Below are positions 14,959 to 22,302 of a stretch of 22,302 bases of DNA, piece after piece; the stretch's first letter is position 1; each line of letters begins with the position of its first letter. Position numbers and translations under genes: made by a program. Origin of the DNA: Deltaproteobacteria bacterium (GTDB taxonomy: Bacteria > Desulfobacterota > Syntrophia > Syntrophales > UBA2210); NCBI GenBank assembly GCA_030603465.1, contig JAUVXT010000011.1, positions 1-22,302 of the forward strand, given 5' to 3'. Below the pieces are notes generated by a model. The model made no database searches and was not told the origin of the DNA. It worked only from the letters and a program-made list of their open reading frames with translations.

Positions 14959-15858
14959 CTATGGTAGCAAACCATATTCAACCGGTCCTTCCTTGATTCG
15001 AGCTTTAGATTGAAACAAGGGTAGCTCTCTCCGTGCCAGCTCATCTTTGATTCTTGGAATTGCAAGCTTGTCTAAAAATTCTTGTTCTAAATCTATCCCT
15101 ACAAATTTTCGATTATGTCTTAACGCCGCAACTCCTGTTGTTGCACTTCCACAAAATGGGTCAAGTACAATATCGCCCTCATTGCTGCCAGCTAAAATGA
15201 TCCGCTTTAAGAGGGCTTCCGGCTTTTGCGTAGGATGCTTGCCATACTTTTTTTCTCCATTTTTGGGAGTATTGATTGCCCATATGCTTCTCATCTGCTT
15301 CCCAGGTTTTTTTATGAAATCATCACTCCATTTACCATTTTTCATCGCATCATAATTGAATGTATGTTTTGATTTTTTATTCTTTCTTGCCCAGATTAGA
15401 GTTTCGTGACTTGCCGTAAACATTCTGCAAGAAAGATTGGGTGCCGCATTAGGTTTATACCAACAAATATCGTTAATCATATGCCAGCCTTGCTTTTGAA
15501 GAGCAAAGCCACAAGCATATATGGAATGGTAAGTACCAGAGATGAATAATGAACCACTTGGCTTTAAGACTCGCTTACATGCTTCCATCCAACTGTAATG
15601 AAAATTGAAATCCTCTTCTATTCCCTTGCTTTTATCCCATTTACCTTTATTTACGCTTACTCTTTTTCCTGCGTGACAGGTAAAACCATCATTTGATAGA
15701 TTGTAGGGTGGATCTGCAAAAATTAAATCAATGCTTTCCTCTGGTAACGCGCCTAATACTTCAATCACATCACCATGAAAAATCCTTATTCCTATTTCTT
15801 TGTAATATGCTTCCACCTTTTGACTTCTCCCATATACAAACAAGTTTTTATGAGACAA
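14959..15858 (-). CDS. DNA adenine/cytosine-N4 methyltransferase (beta class, DpnA-like)
   Basis: 299 residues. Motif IV is ADPPYNLSNDGFT (DPPY at 49-52), followed by HAGKRVSVNKGKWDKS, an arrangement seen in DpnA (second DpnII methyltransferase) and other beta-class enzymes. Motif I is the late DPFCGSATTG (233-242), so DPPY comes before the AdoMet-binding motif. PNAAPNLSCRMFTASHETLI and KHPTQKPEALLKRIILA are also diagnostic. It methylates the restriction site to protect the host. The only in-frame start after the upstream TGA is TTG at 15858, with no strong ribosome site, so expression may be low or coupled to the RHH gene 20 bp upstream. Confidence 0.9.
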   Translation of the reverse strand: MSHKNLFVYGRSQKVEAYYKEIGIRIFHGDVIEVLGALPEESIDLIFADPPYNLSNDGFTCHAGKRVSVNKGKWDKSKGIEEDFNFHYSWMEACKRVLKPSGSLFISGTYHSIYACGFALQKQGWHMINDICWYKPNAAPNLSCRMFTASHETLIWARKNKKSKHTFNYDAMKNGKWSDDFIKKPGKQMRSIWAINTPKNGEKKYGKHPTQKPEALLKRIILAGSNEGDIVLDPFCGSATTGVAALRHNRKFVGIDLEQEFLDKLAIPRIKDELARRELPLFQSKARIKEGPVEYGLLP

Positions 15859-15878
15859 AACAGAGCTTCATTTCAGGA

Positions 15879-16052
15879 TTACTTTTCATCTATTTTGATT
15901 AATGATGATAAATGTTTTTTGTTTTCATTTAAAAAATCATTTATAAGGTTGTGAGTTAAATCCTGAATGGACACCCCCTTGTGAATGCAAATAATGCGGA
16001 GTAATTTATGTTCTTCCTCTGTTAATCTTATATGTATCTGTTTGTTTTTCAT
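15879..16052 (-). CDS. Ribbon-helix-helix (Arc/CopG-type) DNA-binding protein
   Basis: 57 residues from ATG 16052 (63 from ATG 16070). N-terminal strand KNKQIHIRLTEEEHKLLRII, then the helix-turn-helix-like KGVSIQDLTHNLINDFL, as in Arc/MetJ/CopG proteins. A dimer would bind DNA. Lying directly before the methyltransferase, with repeats around its start, it is the likely controller of the restriction-modification genes. This is inference from position and fold; classical controller proteins of restriction systems are HTH type, so an RHH controller is less usual. Confidence 0.65.
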   Translation of the reverse strand: MKNKQIHIRLTEEEHKLLRIICIHKGVSIQDLTHNLINDFLNENKKHLSSLIKIDEK

Positions 16053-16061
16053 TTTAATATG

Positions 16062-16087
16062 TTGGTACATTTATACCATTATACCAA
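16062..16087. promoter_or_regulatory. Candidate RHH operator with inverted and direct repeats
   Basis: TTGGTA (16062-16067) is inverted by TACCAA (16082-16087), and TGGTA (16063-16067) by TACCA (16074-16078). Two direct copies TATACCAT (16072-16079) and TATACCAA (16080-16087) are contiguous. The block covers the upstream ATG of the regulator and lies between its gene and the nuclease gene. Such repeats are usual RHH operators, suggesting autoregulation. Confidence 0.5.
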
Positions 16088-16101
16088 CCAAGTCAAGTGT
16101 T

Positions 16102-17160
16102 TTATATTTTTTCTAAATGAATTTGATTCGCAAATTTCAGAGAAATGTTTGCAGTTTTTTTAAAACCAGGGGCAAGCAGATATATATTTATATTTTTGCT
16201 GTCATCAGGTGCGCATTTATTCAACCATTTCAGGTATCTTTCAGTTTGCTTGCATTCTGTTTTTCCTGCGTTTTTATTTTTTAACTCTATAACCATATAT
16301 GGCAAAGCACCATTGCAAAAGGATTCTTTGTAATAGCAAATGTCAGCTCTATCCATTTGGAAAGGCTTAAATGGAGAGATAGGTATCTGTCTACAAAGAG
16401 TAGTTTCGCTGTCTGGCCTCAGCTTTTTATTTAGTAAGTTTGGGTTTGAAAGCACCGAAGCCTCCATATGTGATTCACTAACAACTTCCGATATGCTTCC
16501 TACATCATATGCTGTGCGGTATGGTGTTGGAGTTTTCAAAATTTCCACTTCATCATAATTGCTAAATTCGTATTTCCCTACACTTTCGTTCTTCAACAGT
16601 TCGAGAGCCATGTTAGTTTCAAAGGGGGTCATTGTACAGAAGCCCATATCTGAAATACTGTTGGTCGGCAAGGGGAAAGGATATTTGCCAATATTGAAAT
16701 ACAATTGGTCAGATGAAATTGTATTACCAGATAGCCCCAATCTATCTTTAAACATTAAAATGTATGGCTGGCATACCTCGCTGTCGTTATTCTTTACATT
16801 AGGTCGAGTAAATATCCCTTTTCGAGCAGTACTTGAATAGCAGTTCCTGTTAGATTCATCCCAAAATAAAGTAGCATTAGCATTTTGGCACAATGGAGAA
16901 TATGTGCCATTTAAATAAAAAGAGCCATGTTTTTCACTACCAATGATTTGACCACCATAAATAATTTCTCTTTTTAGAAAGAAAAAAATATGAGAATCAC
17001 TTCTTGAGCATCCGTAATCAGCTAATGCTGCATAGTGTCTGCTCCTATTAGAAACCCCGCCATAAACCGGGGGCATATGAAAACCATATACTCCTTTGTT
17101 TAAATAGAGTTTCAAGGTGTCCCTATCAAACAGGGTTATAAAAAATCCCGCACTGCTCAT
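16102..17160 (-). CDS. Putative PD-(D/E)XK nuclease with a possible PUA/EVE-like N-terminal domain
   Basis: 352 residues. The C-terminal domain (about 228-352) resembles NucS/DUF91-type nucleases: an N-terminal helix with SESHMEASVLSNPNLLNKKL (Glu233), then DRADICYY (Asp273), MVIELKNKNAG (Glu292 and Lys294, the E-x-K pair) and KQTERYLKW (Gln305 to Tyr309). The N-terminal 85 residues have VYGFHMPP, HYAALADYG and HIFFFLKREIIYGGQIIGS, which has the look of a PUA/EVE-type modified-base reader, but that is weak. The middle (about 90-225) is not recognised. A reader-plus-nuclease protein beside a restriction system suggests modification-dependent restriction (inference). GGAG lies seven bases before ATG. 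Its composition is AT-rich. Family name is uncertain. Confidence 0.62.
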   Translation of the reverse strand: MSSAGFFITLFDRDTLKLYLNKGVYGFHMPPVYGGVSNRSRHYAALADYGCSRSDSHIFFFLKREIIYGGQIIGSEKHGSFYLNGTYSPLCQNANATLFWDESNRNCYSSTARKGIFTRPNVKNNDSEVCQPYILMFKDRLGLSGNTISSDQLYFNIGKYPFPLPTNSISDMGFCTMTPFETNMALELLKNESVGKYEFSNYDEVEILKTPTPYRTAYDVGSISEVVSESHMEASVLSNPNLLNKKLRPDSETTLCRQIPISPFKPFQMDRADICYYKESFCNGALPYMVIELKNKNAGKTECKQTERYLKWLNKCAPDDSKNINIYLLAPGFKKTANISLKFANQIHLEKI

Positions 17161-17667
17161 ACGGCTGCTCCAATAATTATTCTTAACTTTTCAATTTAAT
17201 TAGGAGAACTTCTTTCCAAACATGAATCTCATATCATAACTCCATAGTCAATTATAAAAAGTGTAAGGATTTCTTTTCTGATCCGCCATTGATTTCGGAT
17301 TGAAAGAGCGCGTATATTGATAAATCGTTAGGCTGACGACTTCAGAAAGTAATGCACACACAATATGTAGTGTTAAACTAGAACCCCTCAAAGTGGCAAT
17401 ATTTCCCACAGATGTATACGGTAACAGTATTGAATGCATGAATTACATATCGCAACACCTTCGCCGATTTTCAAAGTTTACATATCTGATCATCAATGGC
17501 CGTAAAGTAGACTGCTGCTATCTGCTATATACATGACACGAGCCGAGAAGTGGTGTGTCTCCAGCAGTTGCCGGGATAATCCATATTTATATTCTGTTTG
17601 TTACAAAAACACCGGTTCTCCTGGCAGCACTGAGGTGGGCGCGGTGGATTGGAGGTTAAAATCTATA
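17161..17667. other. Gene-free stretch between the nuclease gene and trkH
   Basis: About 507 bases without a believable gene or tRNA. The left part should hold the nuclease promoter, but no strong boxes are seen; TTGACT on the minus strand lies near 17245-17250. The right part holds the trkH terminator candidate (17605-17646). Composition is intermediate, so this is probably the island's right junction. Confidence 0.45.
17605..17646 (-). terminator. Candidate terminator of the trkA-trkH transcript
   Basis: On the minus strand CACCG (17646-17642) pairs with CGGTG (17614-17610), followed directly by TTTTT (17609-17605). The 27-nt loop can fold further. It lies about 20 bp past the trkH stop. 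Confidence 0.4.
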
Positions 17668-19119
17668 TTATTTTTTCCAAAATTCGGGAATCAGAAGAAT
17701 TATTACCGTGTAAATTTCGAGTCTTCCGGCAAGCATGCAGAACGACAGTATCCATTTCCCCAGATAGGGGATTTCACTGTAGGTTGCGAAGGCGTTAACG
17801 GCTCCGAAGCCGGGACCTACATTTCCTATCGTCGCTGCTACCGCTGAAAAGGCCGTCATCATATCCAGGCCTAAAATCGACAACAGGATGGATGCGACAA
17901 CTGTCATAGAAAGATATAGAACGAAAAATCCCCAGACACTCTCCATGACTTCCCCTGATACCGGTTTTGAATCGAGCTTGATGCCCTTAATTGCGTGGGG
18001 ATGTATGAGTCTGTACAGTTCCATGTAACTGTGTTTCAGGATGAGCAGAATTCTCAGGCACTTTATGCTTCCACCGGTGGAACCTGCCGATCCCCCCACG
18101 AACATCAAAATGAGTAGAATAATCTTTGAAAGCGCGGGCCACTCATTAAAGTTTGCCGTGGCAAATCCCGTCGTCGTCAATATAGAAATCACCTGAAAGG
18201 ATGCATATCTGAGAGACGCTCCTATTTCTTCAAAGAGGTTCAGCCTCAAATCGAGGGCAACGAGCATGATGGCCCCGAGAGCAACCCCCAGATAGAAACG
18301 CAACTCGCTGCTTCTCAATATGGGTTTTAATCTTCCCGTCAGGAGGCTGTAGTGCAGAGTAAAATTGATCCCGGCAATCAGCATAAAAAGGGTGATTACG
18401 ATATCTATGTAGGCGCTGTGGAAACCGGCGATGCCCGCATCGCTTGTCGAAAAGCCTCCTGTGCCCATGGTAGTGAAGGTATGACAGAGGGCGTTGAATA
18501 CATCCATTCCTCCCAAGAGAAGGAGAATAAACTCGACAGTGGATATAATGACATAGACTATCCAGAGGGTGCGCGCCGTTTCCTTCACTCGAGGGGTTAG
18601 TTTATCCTTCACAGGACTTGGCAGTTCCGCCTTGTAGAGCTGCATGCCACCCACACCGAGCAGCGGTAGGATGGCAATGGAAAGTATGATGATTCCCATC
18701 CCGCCAAGCCATTGAGTGAGGGAACGCCAGAAAAGGATGCCGCGGGGGATGTTCTCGATATTTACGAGTACCGTCGCCCCTGTGGTTGTGAATCCCGATA
18801 TGGATTCAAAGAAGGCATCGCCAAAGGTGGCAACTACCCCTTGAAAGAGATAGGGCAGGGATCCGAAAGCGGCAGCCAAAAACCACCCCAGTGCGACTAT
18901 CAGGAATCCTTCTTTGTGCTTTAGGCCAATTTCCCTGTCAGATGGTTTGAATATAAGATAGAGGAAGGCTCCGGCAATACACGTGATCACCAATGAAAGA
19001 AATATTGCCCGGAAATCTCCGTCTCCATAATAGATGGACCAGAACAGGGGGAAAAGCATGGTAAGGCCCAGGGAAAAAAGGAGGGCCCCTAATATGTAAA
19101 GAATATTTCTGACATTCAT
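17668..19119 (-). CDS. trkH: Trk/Ktr-type potassium uptake membrane subunit TrkH
   Basis: 483 residues with many membrane helices arranged as four M1-P-M2 repeats. Pore-loop segments are visible: ISGFTTTGATV, TFTTMGTGGFST, STTTGFATAN-like ILTTTGFATANF and ATIGNVGPGFG, each with the conserved glycine of the K+ filter. The RSLTQWLGGMGIIILSIAIL and GGSAGSTGGSIKCLRILL segments are typical. It moves K+ inward, gated by TrkA. ATG at 19119 overlaps the TrkA stop by one base (TAATG), so translation is coupled. Confidence 0.95.
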   Translation of the reverse strand: MNVRNILYILGALLFSLGLTMLFPLFWSIYYGDGDFRAIFLSLVITCIAGAFLYLIFKPSDREIGLKHKEGFLIVALGWFLAAAFGSLPYLFQGVVATFGDAFFESISGFTTTGATVLVNIENIPRGILFWRSLTQWLGGMGIIILSIAILPLLGVGGMQLYKAELPSPVKDKLTPRVKETARTLWIVYVIISTVEFILLLLGGMDVFNALCHTFTTMGTGGFSTSDAGIAGFHSAYIDIVITLFMLIAGINFTLHYSLLTGRLKPILRSSELRFYLGVALGAIMLVALDLRLNLFEEIGASLRYASFQVISILTTTGFATANFNEWPALSKIILLILMFVGGSAGSTGGSIKCLRILLILKHSYMELYRLIHPHAIKGIKLDSKPVSGEVMESVWGFFVLYLSMTVVASILLSILGLDMMTAFSAVAATIGNVGPGFGAVNAFATYSEIPYLGKWILSFCMLAGRLEIYTVIILLIPEFWKK

Positions 19120-20480
19120 TAGAAGTAATCTAATTTGACTGTAAGGATTTTTTCGACTTCCGGAATCGCCGAACGAAGGGCAACAAGAATGACATGATCT
19201 CCCGGAAGGATGACGGTGTCGCCCCAGGGAATTATAACTTCGTCGTTCCTTAAAATGGCCCCTATAATGGTTCCTCTGGGAAACTTGATGTCCTTAAGCG
19301 GCCTGTTTATTATCTCCGATGTTTCTAATGCTATAAACTCGACGGCCTCTGTCTTTTCATCCCTTAGAGGCGTAGCCGAAATAACCTTTCCCTTTCTGAT
19401 ATAATGCAGTATGGCGCCTATGGTGGCATGCCTGGGATTCATAACACTGTCTATGCCCACGGTAGATACAAGTTGTGTATAATCAACCTTTTTTATAAGG
19501 GCAATCGTCTTTTTCGCGCCAAGCTGTTTGGCCAGAAGGGCCCCCAGTATGTTTGCTTCATCATCATCTGTAACGGCGATGAAGTAATCCGCATCCTGTA
19601 TGTTTTCCTCTTTAAGGAGATCCTGGCACGTTCCGTCACCGTGGAGGATTACTGCCTTGTTCAGCACAGAGGCCAGCGTTTCACATCTGTCCTGCCTCTT
19701 TTCTATGATCTTGGTGACAATACCCCTCTTTTCAAGCAATTCGGCCAGCATAAGTCCGGTAGTCCCGCCACCCATTACAAATATTCTCTCGGAAGGTTCC
19801 GTCTCTTTACCGAAGAAGTGGAGTATCTTTCTTGCATTTGTGGATTCGGTAAATATGAAGATATAATCATTTTCATTTATCACCGATTCGCCTGTCGGGA
19901 CAAAGGATTCGTTCGCACGTGTAATGGATGCGACAATAATATTCTCACCATACATCTTATTAATCTCCATGAGATTATTCCCGATAACAACGCACCCGGG
20001 GTTCACGGAAAAGGCGATAAGTTTGACGCGGCCTCCGGCAAAGTCTATCACTTCCGAGGCGCCCGAATATTCCAGCAGATTGATGACACTATTAACCGAT
20101 TCCCTTTCCGGATTGATGCAAAGGTCTATATCAAGATGCTTTTTGTCGAAGAGGATTGATTCCCTGGTCAGATCGGGCGCCCTGATTCGAGCTATCTTAA
20201 AGGGAACTTTTGACTGGGTGGAGGCGAGAAGGCAGGCTACTATATTGGTTTCATCGCTATCGGTGACGGCAACCACCATTTCAGACTGATCCAGTTTTGC
20301 CTTTTTGAGGATTCGTGGACTGCTTCCGCTGCCGAGTATCGCTTCCACATCCAGATTATCGGAGACGATCTTAAGTCGTTCTTCCTCCCTGTCAATGATG
20401 ATGACATCATTGCCCTCTTTGGAAAGAGTATCGGCAATGTTATAACCGACTTCGCCGGCCCCTATAACAACCACTCTCAT
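19119..20480 (-). CDS. trkA: Trk potassium transporter regulatory subunit TrkA
   Basis: 453 residues made of two copies of RCK_N + RCK_C. The first nucleotide-binding loop is VIGAGEVG (7-12) with the acidic IIIDREEERL; the second is MGGGTTG near residue 237 with KIIEKRQDRC. Both are NAD(H)-binding Rossmann domains. Each RCK_C follows (for example INRPLKDIKFPRGTIIGAIL). It forms the cytoplasmic ring that gates TrkH. The upstream M17-domain gene ends 2 bp before the start, so the operon is tight. Confidence 0.96.
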   Translation of the reverse strand: MRVVVIGAGEVGYNIADTLSKEGNDVIIIDREEERLKIVSDNLDVEAILGSGSSPRILKKAKLDQSEMVVAVTDSDETNIVACLLASTQSKVPFKIARIRAPDLTRESILFDKKHLDIDLCINPERESVNSVINLLEYSGASEVIDFAGGRVKLIAFSVNPGCVVIGNNLMEINKMYGENIIVASITRANESFVPTGESVINENDYIFIFTESTNARKILHFFGKETEPSERIFVMGGGTTGLMLAELLEKRGIVTKIIEKRQDRCETLASVLNKAVILHGDGTCQDLLKEENIQDADYFIAVTDDDEANILGALLAKQLGAKKTIALIKKVDYTQLVSTVGIDSVMNPRHATIGAILHYIRKGKVISATPLRDEKTEAVEFIALETSEIINRPLKDIKFPRGTIIGAILRNDEVIIPWGDTVILPGDHVILVALRSAIPEVEKILTVKLDYF

Positions 20481-20482
20481 CC

Positions 20483-21100
20483 TTATAACCCTCGAAAAAA
20501 CTCTTTATCCCTGTTCTGATTTTTTATTTCTGTGATATCAATTTTGGCCCTCTTCTTTACATCCACCTTAAATTTGTGCATTCCCAGGATGATTTCAGCC
20601 AGATGGTCTTCTTCTCCCAGGACACAGGTTGGAATGTGGCCGTTTGATAGTCTTGAATTTTCTGCCAGGAAGTCAAAAAAACCCGAAATCAGCGTGGTTG
20701 CCATCTTTGAAACGTCCAGATCGCACCTTCCTGTTCCAGGAATTTCGAAGGCAAAATCATCACACTTTATTTCGCTTAATGTCTTAGAAATAGTGTGACC
20801 TGCCGTGTATAATTTTTCATATGTAAGATGTGCTATATCTCCCAGGCCGATGAGCAAGATTTTTGAGGAGGGAATTCGCAGATTGGGTGAAATAAGCACC
20901 TTCTCCATAAAGGCGCCCTCTATATTCCCCTTTGCTATAAGGTTTGATATCATGCCGTTGAGGCGCCAGTCTACAAGGCCGCAGTAACCTCTTGGCGGTC
21001 TTTCATCGGAGAAGAATCCCAGAGTCAGGACATCGTAATTCAGCACATCTATCGATTCCGAGAATACATTAATTTTCATCTTCATTGCGTATTTCTGCAT
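20483..21100 (-). CDS. Stand-alone M17-peptidase N-terminal domain protein
   Basis: 205 residues matching only the N-terminal (macro-like) domain of leucyl aminopeptidase (Peptidase_M17_N): segments SESIDVLNYDVLTLGFFSDE, KVLISPNLRIPSSKILLIGL and GDIAHLTYEKLYTAGHTISK, then the sheet/helix core. The catalytic domain with its metal motif (NTDAEGRL type) is absent, and no second gene for it lies next to it. Full M17 enzymes are about 480-500 residues. It may be a regulatory or substrate-binding protein; role unknown. The start overlaps the nusB end by about 32 bp if the ATG at 21100 is used; ATG at 21085 or 21079 is possible and no start has a good ribosome site. Confidence 0.82.
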   Translation of the reverse strand: MQKYAMKMKINVFSESIDVLNYDVLTLGFFSDERPPRGYCGLVDWRLNGMISNLIAKGNIEGAFMEKVLISPNLRIPSSKILLIGLGDIAHLTYEKLYTAGHTISKTLSEIKCDDFAFEIPGTGRCDLDVSKMATTLISGFFDFLAENSRLSNGHIPTCVLGEEDHLAEIILGMHKFKVDVKKRAKIDITEIKNQNRDKEFFRGL

Positions 21101-21488
21101 ATAACGCGTCCAGAATACCGTTTATAAAAGAACCCGAATTTTCCGAGCCGTATTCTTTCCCCAGATCAATAGCCTCATTGAGGGTTACCTTTGGAGGAAT
21201 ATCATCACAATGGAGAAGTTCGTATACCGACATTCTGAGGATGCTTTTATCCACCTTTGCCATTCGCTCTAAAGACCAGTTTTCCGAGCAGCTCCTGATA
21301 ACATCGTCTATCTCCTCGATTCGATTCCAGGTGCCTTCTACCAGATGAACGGAGAAGTCCTTTATGTTCTCAGGCGCATCGAAGTTGTCCCAGAAGAGTT
21401 CGATAGCCTCTTTGGCATCGATCTTTAATATGTCCATCTGGTAAAGAACCTGCAGGGCGACTTCCCTGGCTTTTCTCCTGTGTCCCAT
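21069..21488 (-). CDS. nusB: Transcription antitermination factor NusB
   Basis: 139 residues, all-helical, of normal length. MGHRRKAREVALQVLYQMDI and the C-terminal region (MAKVDKSILRMSVYELLHCD, then IPPKVTLNEAIDLGKEYGSE, NSGSFINGILDAL) are diagnostic. It binds boxA RNA with NusE during rRNA antitermination. AGGA sits about seven bases before ATG, 12 bp after ribH, as in many bacteria. Confidence 0.97.
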   Translation of the reverse strand: MGHRRKAREVALQVLYQMDILKIDAKEAIELFWDNFDAPENIKDFSVHLVEGTWNRIEEIDDVIRSCSENWSLERMAKVDKSILRMSVYELLHCDDIPPKVTLNEAIDLGKEYGSENSGSFINGILDALYAEIRNEDEN

Positions 21489-21500
21489 TCGTTTTCCTGA

Positions 21501-21965
21501 TCAGATTATCTTAAAGAGGTTTGCCATTTCTATTGCAGATATGGCAGCGTCCCAGCCTTTATTCCCCGATTTTGAACCGGCCCTCTCTATCGCCTGTTCA
21601 ATAGTATCGGTGGTGATAACTCCGTAGGCGACAGGGATTTCCGTTTCCAGCGTTACCGCGGCAATTCCTTTTGAAACCTCGGCGCTGACATACTCAAAAT
21701 GGGGAGTTGCGCCTCTTATTACAGCGCCAAGACAGATTACTGCGTCAAATTTGCCGCTCTTTGCAAGTCGCTTTGCTACTACCGGTATCTCAAAAGCCCC
21801 CGGCACCTTCACCATGTAGATGTCTTTTTCATCGGCTCCCGATCTTTTCAGGGCATCCACGGCGCCTTCAATAAGTCTACCGCAGATAAAATCATTAAAT
21901 CGGCTGGCGACGATACCGAACTTCAAACCCTTGGCAACGATTTTTCCTTCAACGATTTTGGACAT
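21501..21965 (-). CDS. ribH: 6,7-dimethyl-8-ribityllumazine synthase
   Basis: 154 residues. It condenses the ribitylaminouracil with dihydroxybutanone phosphate in riboflavin synthesis. FGIVASRFNDFI, VPGAFEIPVVAKRL, CLGAVIRGATPHFEYV (catalytic His in HFEYV), YGVITTDTIEQAIERAG and NKGWDAAISAIEM are the family motifs. GGGAG about eight bases before ATG. It follows ribBA by 18 bp, so the two are in one operon. Confidence 0.98.
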   Translation of the reverse strand: MSKIVEGKIVAKGLKFGIVASRFNDFICGRLIEGAVDALKRSGADEKDIYMVKVPGAFEIPVVAKRLAKSGKFDAVICLGAVIRGATPHFEYVSAEVSKGIAAVTLETEIPVAYGVITTDTIEQAIERAGSKSGNKGWDAAISAIEMANLFKII

Positions 21966-21983
21966 GATAGATTCTCCCGTTTT

Positions 21984-22302
21984 TTATATTTCTAATAAAT
22001 GCCCCATCTTATTCTTTTTTGTTTCCAGGTAGTGTACATTGTTTTCATTGGGTTTGATCTCAATAGGCACCCTTCCAACAACCTTTACGCCATATCCTTC
22101 AACGCCCACAACCTTTTTGGGGTTATTGGTCATGAGCCTCATCTTTTTTACACCCAGATCGACAAGGATCTGCGCTCCAATCCCATAATCCCTCAGATCC
22201 TCTTTAAATCCAAGTTCCAGATTCGCCTCCACGGTATCCATCCCATTCTCCTGCAGATGATAGGCCTTGATTTTATTCGCAAGCCCTATACCCCTGCCTT
22301 CG
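21984..22302 (-). CDS. ribBA: Riboflavin synthesis protein, GTP cyclohydrolase II domain (3' part; RibBA or RibA)
   Basis: The C-terminal about 105 residues are visible: EGRGIGLANKIKAYHLQE, ANLELGFKEDLRDYGIGAQI, LVDLGVKKMRLMTNNPKKV and GVKVVGRVPIEI, the GTP cyclohydrolase II end. This domain opens the imidazole ring of GTP in the first step of riboflavin synthesis. The N-terminal dihydroxybutanone-phosphate synthase domain usual in RibBA would be outside the window, so RibA alone cannot be excluded. It lies directly before ribH. Confidence 0.92.
   Translation of the reverse strand, partial: EGRGIGLANKIKAYHLQENGMDTVEANLELGFKEDLRDYGIGAQILVDLGVKKMRLMTNNPKKVVGVEGYGVKVVGRVPIEIKPNENNVHYLETKKNKMGHLLEI

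Noticed and set aside
17161..17667. tRNA gene as island attachment site
   Set aside because: No TTCGA-type T loop, acceptor stem or CCA end found on either strand.
19404..20159. 251-codon open frame on the plus strand
   Set aside because: Antisense shadow of trkA, with low-complexity composition.

Overview
The window is a chromosomal segment from a Gram-negative bacterium, most likely an anaerobe of the former Deltaproteobacteria (Desulfobacterota, Syntrophales-like). The placement is inferred from an LPS-assembly lipoprotein (lptE) behind leuS, the order ribBA-ribH-nusB, DUF1573, DUF3568 and DUF4405 genes, and a gene that appears to encode a selenoprotein. I cannot name a genus from sequence alone. 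Almost every gene is on the minus strand, so transcription runs from high to low coordinates. The exceptions are rpsT and an insertion sequence.

Layout, right to left along transcription. Positions 22302-17668 hold a compact operon: ribBA (3' part), ribH, nusB, a stand-alone M17-peptidase N-terminal domain gene, trkA and trkH. This joins riboflavin synthesis, transcription antitermination and K+ uptake. Positions 17667-11281 form a visibly AT-rich accessory region. It contains a putative PD-(D/E)XK nuclease with a possible PUA/EVE-like N-terminal part, a ribbon-helix-helix regulator with a repeat-rich candidate operator, a DpnA-like adenine/cytosine-N4 DNA methyltransferase and a MutH/MvaI-BcnI-like restriction endonuclease. 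These are followed by a complete IS3-family (IS407-like) element with 4-bp target duplication and an orphan lipoprotein gene. The gene-poor stretches here carry repeats and hairpins but no recognisable RNA gene. Positions 11280-8166 return to core genes, leuS-lptE, convergent with rpsT (7735-7998, plus strand, TTG start). The two ends are separated by a REP-like hairpin cluster.

Positions 7486-1413 hold membrane and envelope genes: a TPM-domain protein, a nucleotidyltransferase-fold protein, LemA, a DUF4405 cytochrome-b-like membrane protein, a small membrane protein, a TraB-family protein, a zinc-ribbon rhomboid protease and a DUF3568 lipoprotein. The leftmost part has a secreted DUF1573 protein whose reading frame is interrupted once, by TGA, exactly where the family has the first Cys of its CGC motif. 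The frame then continues for 265 codons, which points to selenocysteine. The 5' end of moaA is at the left edge.

The two most notable items are the DUF1573 selenoprotein (280-1308) and the compact restriction/nuclease island (14333-17160) between trkH and leuS.
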